A stretch of 64,000 bases of DNA. It comes from an uncultured Clostridia bacterium. Its GTDB lineage: Bacteria; Bacillota; Clostridia; Oscillospirales; Acutalibacteraceae. The translations under genes were made by a program, and so were the position numbers. Below the pieces are notes generated by a model, which saw nothing but the letters and a program-made list of their open reading frames with translations, made no database searches and was not told where the DNA came from. How positions within the stretch are numbered: the stretch's first letter is position 1; the number at the start of each line of letters is the position of its first letter. Positions 60,319 through 64,000 of this stretch are shown here, one piece after another. The stretch lies in assembly GCA_947627345.1 (NCBI GenBank), contig CANQVS010000005.1:35434-99433 (forward strand), in the 5' to 3' direction.

Positions 60319-60327
60319 ATATTAAAT

Positions 60328-60855
60328 TTAGCCATAGCTACTGGCTTTTTGTTCCTGTTCCTCTTTCATAGCTTTTTGTTCTCGTTCTTTTTCCGACTTG
60401 TTCTTTCTTTTCTTATCGCTTGGGATCTTATCGTGTCGCAAAGATGTTGACATTTCGTTAAACTCAATCTTAAAAGCGTTAGTACCGTATTTTTGCCATT
60501 TGTCCGAAAATTTATAAATGGTTTTCTTTTGAGAAAAATAGCCGTCAGCGACAACAGCGATCAAGCCTTTTTCAATGAGTGCGTCGCGGTCTTTTTCAAA
60601 TTGTTTTGCGTTCGTATATAATTTGTATTCGTTTTTCCATAGCCCCTTATTGAAATAAAACAATTCTTGTTTATTTTCGGGGTGAGCCTTGAGCTGATAA
60701 TACCTATCTTTCATAGTTAAATATAACACTCGTTGTGGCTTAGTTAAAGCGAGCCACGCAGCTGAAAGTAGCATAGAGTGATAAATATTAGCTGATGTAT
60801 CACTTGATACGCCGCTACTTTCAAAAGGCTTTTTTTGATATTTTTTCTTTGCCAT
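60328..60855 (-). CDS. Rep-like winged-helix protein
   Basis: A 175-residue basic protein. The N-terminal half, ANIYHSMLLSAAWLALTKPQRVLYLTMKDRYY and FYFNKGLWKNEYKLYTNAKQFEKDRDALIEKGLI, has the pattern of small winged-helix replication initiators in clostridial islands; the C-terminus is a Lys/Glu-rich tail. There is no ATPase or HUH motif. It lies directly before the iterons, and its stop is nine bases past them. Replication function is inferred. Confidence 0.55.
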   Translation of the reverse strand: MAKKKYQKKPFESSGVSSDTSANIYHSMLLSAAWLALTKPQRVLYLTMKDRYYQLKAHPENKQELFYFNKGLWKNEYKLYTNAKQFEKDRDALIEKGLIAVVADGYFSQKKTIYKFSDKWQKYGTNAFKIEFNEMSTSLRHDKIPSDKKRKNKSEKEREQKAMKEEQEQKASSYG

Positions 60856-60858
60856 AGC

Positions 60859-61197
60859 TTAACTTAATACCCCTATATTTTTTAAGTGCCGCCGCAACGT
60901 CTTAACAGTAGAAAATGCTTGAATAGCTCTCTTATCCTGTGAAGATAGGAAGTGTGCCGCTTCATCAGCGTTCAGCGGTAAATAATAGCCGTGTGACGTG
61001 TCGGAAAGTATGTAATTTTCTATTCCGTCCACCTCTCGCCATTGGCGGCGGTACTCCTGAATTTCAGCCGTTAGATTACGGCTGTTTTTGCTTGTCGGGG
61101 TTAGTCCTAACAGCATTAGTATTTCCCTTACCTTGATACCGTTATCTGCGCCGATATTTCCATTGTCGTGTAATAGCTCGGTAATTCTATTTGTCAC
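60859..61197 (-). CDS. Winged-helix-like protein of the element
   Basis: A 112-residue protein. Helical N-terminus (ITELLHDNGNIGADNGIKVREILMLLG), a segment like RNLTAEIQEYRRQWR and a closing helix with RRHLKNIG. The layout is that of a small winged-helix protein but I do not recognise the family. GTG 61197 is preferred over GTG 61206: AAAGGCGG is 9 bases upstream of 61197 and too close to 61206. The gene lies between the excisionase-like and Rep-like genes, three bases from the latter. Confidence 0.6.
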   Translation of the reverse strand: MTNRITELLHDNGNIGADNGIKVREILMLLGLTPTSKNSRNLTAEIQEYRRQWREVDGIENYILSDTSHGYYLPLNADEAAHFLSSQDKRAIQAFSTVKTLRRHLKNIGVLS

Positions 61198-61211
61198 AAA
61201 AAACACCGCCT

Positions 61212-61463
61212 TTATGCTTTTATCGCTCTTATTCCGCTGCTCGGTTGTGGTTTCTGCTCCTGAATGTCACCGTTTAAATATGCAAGAAGTTTATCAAAGT
61301 TGATAAGCCTTTTACGCCCTGCCATAATGCAGGGAACTGTACCCGACATAGCAAGCCGACGAATAAAATATTTTGATACGGCTGTATTAGGATCAATCGC
61401 TACAAGCTCGTTATAACATTCGTCAAGCGTTCTCATTCGTGGCTGTGTAGTTAATTGTGTCAT
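61212..61463 (-). CDS. Excisionase-like HTH protein
   Basis: An 83-residue protein with a typical excisionase/MerR-like helix-turn-helix: TAVSKYFIRRLAMSGTVPCIMAGRKRLINFDKLLAYL. The GRKRLINxDKLLxYL end is diagnostic of Xis-type proteins that direct excision by the integrase. It overlaps the upstream gene by 4 bases (ATGA). Pairs functionally with the integrase at 62637-63815. Confidence 0.8.
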   Translation of the reverse strand: MTQLTTQPRMRTLDECYNELVAIDPNTAVSKYFIRRLAMSGTVPCIMAGRKRLINFDKLLAYLNGDIQEQKPQPSSGIRAIKA

Positions 61464-61642
61464 ACTTCCTCCTTTTTCAGAGCGTCTATGATATTGGTAT
61501 ATTTGCCTGTACCCTCATAAGTTTTAATAAAGTGATCTTTTAGTCGTGCGCGGTATTCCGTAATCTCGTTAAGCATATTTGTAGCATTAAATAACTCTAC
61601 AAGTAGTGGATTTGATTTGTACTTTTTTTTAAAAAAACGCAA
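61460..61642 (-). CDS. Small protein of unknown function
   Basis: A 60-residue helical basic protein (MRFFKKKYKSNPLLVELFNA start) in the divergent operon between the HTH gene and the excisionase. The stop overlaps the excisionase start as ATGA. Nothing else can be said. Confidence 0.55.
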   Translation of the reverse strand: MRFFKKKYKSNPLLVELFNATNMLNEITEYRARLKDHFIKTYEGTGKYTNIIDALKKEEV

Positions 61643-61656
61643 TATTACAACCTCCT

Positions 61657-61854
61657 TTATTCTTCCGCTGCAGCGGTTTTACTTTGGGATATGCTTTCGA
61701 TAATGCCAAATATCTCGGCTTTTTCGCTGTCGGGTAATTCTTTTCGGAGCTTGCGCGAAAAATTACCGTCGTTAATATTAAGCCTTTCGGCAATCTCCCA
61801 TAAACAAATCCCTTTTTCTTTTGCTTTGATTTTAATGTCATTGTTTGCTGTCAT
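61657..61854 (-). CDS. Small XRE-like regulator
   Basis: A 65-residue protein with IKIKAKEKGICLWEIAERLNINDGNFSRKLRKELPDSEKAEIF, a helix-turn-helix of the kind found at the head of divergent early operons in clostridial phages and islands. It faces the CI-like repressor across a shared control region, like Cro or Str. AAGGAGTGATG precedes ATG 61854. Confidence 0.82.
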   Translation of the reverse strand: MTANNDIKIKAKEKGICLWEIAERLNINDGNFSRKLRKELPDSEKAEIFGIIESISQSKTAAAEE

Positions 61855-61886
61855 TTTTTCATCACTCCTTGTATAATATTTTCAGC

Positions 61887-62020
61887 AACACAAAGATTGT
61901 TGTTGACATTTAACCTCAAATGTTATATTATGTTGATAACAATCTGTTGTTGTGGTTATTATACAGCAACAAATTATAAAAATCAAGCGTATTGTTGCTA
62001 TTTTTATATTATAGCAACAA
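61887..62020. promoter_or_regulatory. Divergent control region with repressor sites
   Basis: Plus-strand promoter: TTGACA (61903-61908), 17-base spacer, TATTAT (61926-61931). Minus-strand promoter: TTGATT (61986-61981), 17-base spacer, TATAAT (61963-61958). A perfect 10-bp inverted repeat, TTGTTGCTAT (61992-62001) / ATAGCAACAA (62011-62020), and single CAGCAACA sites near 61883 and 61963 overlap or flank both promoters. These are the likely operators of the repressor at 62051. Confidence 0.75.
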
Positions 62021-62050
62021 ATATATGCACTTTTTAAAAGGTGGTTTAAA

Positions 62051-62662
62051 ATGGCAACAATTGACGTGTTCCCAAAGCGATTAACGGATTTAAGAGAAAA
62101 AAAGGGGTTAAAAAGGCAACAAGTAGCTGATGATTTAGGCATTACAAGAGCAAGCCTTGAATTCTACGAAAAAGGTAAACGAAAACCCGATATAGAAATG
62201 ACAGCAAAAATAGCAAAGTATTTTCAAGTGTCTGCTGATTATTTGCTTGGATTGTCAAACACGCCAACAACTGACGAAGATCTTAAATTTATCTGTGACT
62301 ATACGGGATTGAGTGATACAGTTATTAACTCTTTGTTTCATAACAAGAATAATAAGCCGTATAATCTCTCCCATATTCTAAATAGCATTGGAGCAGATAA
62401 AGACGGAATTATCAAATTATCGTTTTTTATCTCACATATTGTTGAATATGAAGTTGCAGCTAAGCATTATTATTCTTTGGCTGAATGTAGCGAGCGTGAG
62501 AAAGACGAACAACTATTAGAAAGCATTGAATTACAGGCAGACGCACGCAAGGATATAATGGAGTTAAAAGAGTTTAAACTATCAAAAGAATTTTTTGAGA
62601 TTTTAAATGTACTTGTAAAAAACGGAGATATAGACAATGGCAACAATACGCAAGAAGAATAA
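62051..62662 (+). CDS. CI-like repressor (XRE family)
   Basis: A 203-residue protein. N-terminal HTH: FPKRLTDLREKKGLKRQQVADDLGITRASLEFYEKGKRKPD, then a larger helical domain ending in a dimerisation-like part. No peptidase (Ser-Lys) motif is obvious, so cleavage by RecA is doubtful; induction by an antirepressor is more likely. AAAAGGTGG precedes ATG 62051. Overlaps the integrase start by 26 bases. Occupies the Stl position of phage-inducible islands. Confidence 0.85.
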   Translation: MATIDVFPKRLTDLREKKGLKRQQVADDLGITRASLEFYEKGKRKPDIEMTAKIAKYFQVSADYLLGLSNTPTTDEDLKFICDYTGLSDTVINSLFHNKNNKPYNLSHILNSIGADKDGIIKLSFFISHIVEYEVAAKHYYSLAECSEREKDEQLLESIELQADARKDIMELKEFKLSKEFFEILNVLVKNGDIDNGNNTQEE

Positions 62663-63815
62663 CAGTTACGAAATTGCCGTGTCTTGCGGTTATGGAGCGG
62701 ACGGAAAACAGATCAGGCGTTATTTAACATATAAGCCCGATAAAGGAATGACAGAAAAACAGATAGAAAAAGAAGTGCAGCGGCAAGCTGTATTGTTTGA
62801 GGAACAATGTTTATACGGGAAAACCGCTGCGGACGGTAAAATCAAATTAAGCGATTATATACCGATATACTTTGAGAACGCTAAAAACACGCTATCCGAA
62901 TACAATTACAAAGCGTATCAAAGGACAGTTAAAAAATATATTCTGCCTGCGTTGGGACACTTCAAACTGAAAGATATTACCCCCGTACATATTCAGCATT
63001 TTATAAACGAGCTTCAAGAAAAACCGTCACAAACAAAATCGGGTAAGCTCTCACCGTCAACTGTTAGGCGTTATTATACGGTTTTACAGTCAATTTTTCA
63101 TAGTGCGTATAAGCTCGGTATAATAGGCGTAAATCCTGCCGACGGGGACAGAATAACCCTGCCAAAACTACAGGAGCAAAAGACCGATATTTTTACTCCT
63201 GAAGAAATAGCGGACATATTAGACTATTTGGAAAGTGAGCCGCTGCAATTTAAAACACTAATTCATTTGGCTTTAAATTCGGGTTGTAGGCGCGGCGAGC
63301 TTGTAGGGCTGAAATGGTCTGATATTAACTTTTATACAGGCGTTTTAACCGTTCAGAGAAGTAATTACAAGGTTAAGGGCGAACCGATAAAAAGCAAGGA
63401 AACAAAGACGGGTAAACGCCGTTATATGACATTGCCGCCCTATTGTATAACTATGCTAAAGGAATACAGAGCGGAACAGGGACGGCAACGGCTTGCTATG
63501 GGCGATAAATGGCAGGGTGACGAATGGGTTTTTATACAAGCAAACGGACAGCCAATGTACCCGTCAACGCCTACATTGATGTTTAATAAGTTTCTAAAGC
63601 GTCATAACCTTAAACACCGCAAATTTCACGCGTTGCGGCATACATCTGCAACGCTCCTATTAGGCAGCGGAACGAATATAAAGAACGTAGCGGACAGATT
63701 AGGACATACACAGCTAAAGACAACAAACCGCTATGTACACGCTTTAGACGTTGCAGACAAGCAAGCGGCAAAAACCTTTGAAATGATGTTTAACAAGGAG
63801 CGAAAAGGAGCATAA
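62637..63815 (+). CDS. int: Tyrosine recombinase / integrase
   Basis: A 392-residue phage-type integrase: AP2-like arm-binding N-terminus (IRKKNNSYEIAVSCGYGADGKQIRR), SAM-like core-binding domain (about 65-175) and catalytic domain with Arg in GCRRGELVGLKW, Lys in SKETKTGKRRYMTL, HxxR in HALRHTSA, GH in DRLGHTQ and the nucleophile Tyr in TTNRYVH. It inserts into the tRNA-Thr gene, and its att sites (57286, 63924) and arm sites (57504, 63873) can be pointed out. Starts inside the end of the repressor gene. Confidence 0.95.
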   Translation: MATIRKKNNSYEIAVSCGYGADGKQIRRYLTYKPDKGMTEKQIEKEVQRQAVLFEEQCLYGKTAADGKIKLSDYIPIYFENAKNTLSEYNYKAYQRTVKKYILPALGHFKLKDITPVHIQHFINELQEKPSQTKSGKLSPSTVRRYYTVLQSIFHSAYKLGIIGVNPADGDRITLPKLQEQKTDIFTPEEIADILDYLESEPLQFKTLIHLALNSGCRRGELVGLKWSDINFYTGVLTVQRSNYKVKGEPIKSKETKTGKRRYMTLPPYCITMLKEYRAEQGRQRLAMGDKWQGDEWVFIQANGQPMYPSTPTLMFNKFLKRHNLKHRKFHALRHTSATLLLGSGTNIKNVADRLGHTQLKTTNRYVHALDVADKQAAKTFEMMFNKERKGA

Positions 63816-63820
63816 CAAAA

Positions 63821-63866
63821 AGGCTGTACATTACCCCTCAAAAATGGGTATGTATAGCCTATTTTT
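63821..63866 (+). terminator. Terminator after the integrase
   Basis: AGGCTGTACATTACCC / GGGTATGTATAGCCT, 15-bp stem with one bulge and one G-T pair, followed by ATTTTTAAGG. Confidence 0.85.
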
Positions 63867-63872
63867 AAGGCG

Positions 63873-63894
63873 ATAAACGGCAAATAAGCGGCAA
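63873..63894. repeat. Right arm-type site pair
   Basis: TAAACGGCAAA and TAAGCGGCAAA in tandem, matching the left pair at 57504-57524. They lie between the integrase and the right att copy, as expected for arm-type sites. Confidence 0.65.
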
Positions 63895-63923
63895 AACGCC
63901 TTTATATTCCTTTTTAGAAATAT

Positions 63924-64000
63924 AAAAACCGCCTTGTAAAATGCCTGCAAACGGCTTTACAATGCGGTTTTCTTTTTGGAGCTGATAGGCAGGCTCGAAC
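63924..64000. other. Right attachment repeat with 3' end of tRNA-Thr, cut by window
   Basis: Identical to 57286-57362. Bases 63977-64000 are the minus-strand 3' end of a tRNA (CCA, acceptor and part of the T-arm) whose 5' part lies beyond the window. The intact tRNA-Thr(GGT) gene is expected there. Confidence 0.88.

Larger units (their letters stand above)
57286..64000. mobile_element. 6.6-kb integrative element in tRNA-Thr, PICI-like layout
   Basis: The element is bounded by 77-base identical direct repeats, 57286-57362 and 63924-64000 (offset 6638; the right copy is cut by the window end). Both contain the tRNA 3' end and its terminator. Contents, left to right: two small minus-strand genes, a HTH gene, a toxin-antitoxin pair, a zinc-finger gene, a repeat-rich non-coding zone, a Rep-like gene, a winged-helix gene, an excisionase-like gene, two small genes, then a CI-like repressor and integrase facing away. 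No relaxase, terminase or capsid gene is visible. Layout matches phage-inducible islands, but the identity is inferred. Confidence 0.85.

Noticed and set aside
61629..61841. 70-codon frame overlapping the small XRE gene
   Set aside because: It is in another frame of 61657-61854, which has a clear HTH pattern and ribosome site.

Overview
This window carries the chromosomal replication origin neighbourhood of a low-to-moderate GC Gram-positive bacterium, most likely a clostridial (Oscillospiraceae/Ruminococcus-like) Firmicute. Support comes from the order dnaN / dnaA / rpmH / rnpA / yidD / yidC / jag / mnmE / mnmG / rsmG / noc / parA / parB / serS, the presence of Noc, RemB (DUF370) and the rimP-nusA-ylxR-ylxQ-infB-rbfA-nrnA-truB cluster, strong AGGAGG-type ribosome sites and frequent TTG/GTG starts. 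Species cannot be fixed from the sequence alone.

Layout. 1-3.5 kb: end of a GldF/GldG-like ABC exporter locus with a DUF4340 protein. 4.6-11.5 kb: translation/transcription factor operon. 12.6-15.7 kb: GntR(YtrA)-ABC transporter operon behind an operator-like palindrome. 16.2-27.4 kb, minus strand: maf, gyrA, thioesterase, gyrB, two zinc-ribbon membrane proteins, remB, recF, an S4 protein, dnaN, dnaA. The dnaN-dnaA gap (25.8-26.1 kb) holds five TAG trios next to DnaA-box-like sites and an AT-rich stretch, and is the likely unwinding site. 27.7-39.6 kb, plus strand: rpmH to serS, with two parS sites. 40-48 kb: aquaporin, lipoproteins, guaB, and an iron-uptake locus (feoA-feoA-feoB-FeoB-associated protein) under DtxR-like palindromes. 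48-56 kb: zapA, a U32 peptidase-like protein, dut, and the rod-shape operon mreB-mreC-mreD-PBP2. 56-57 kb: a decayed HTH fragment and a Fic-family gene whose catalytic His is replaced by Gln. 57.3-64 kb: a 6.6-kb integrative element in a tRNA-Thr(GGT) gene.

Two things stand out. First, six intergenic regions in the first 42 kb (none after that) are filled by a mosaic repeat family built of three modules. Arrays start within a few bases of stop codons, abut promoters or ribosome sites, and have supplied the C-terminus and stop codon of Maf. They lie in opposite orientations on both sides of the rimP-truB operon, which is transcribed head-on to replication. Second, the integrative element has an integrase and CI-like repressor facing a divergent small HTH / excisionase / Rep-like operon, followed by a non-coding zone with two families of repeats that looks like a replication origin. 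That layout resembles phage-inducible chromosomal islands. It also carries a RelE-type toxin-antitoxin pair and a second HTH regulator with three operators, and it has paired 11-bp repeats at both ends that look like integrase arm sites. Partial copies of the flank inside the element suggest repeated insertion at the same tRNA.
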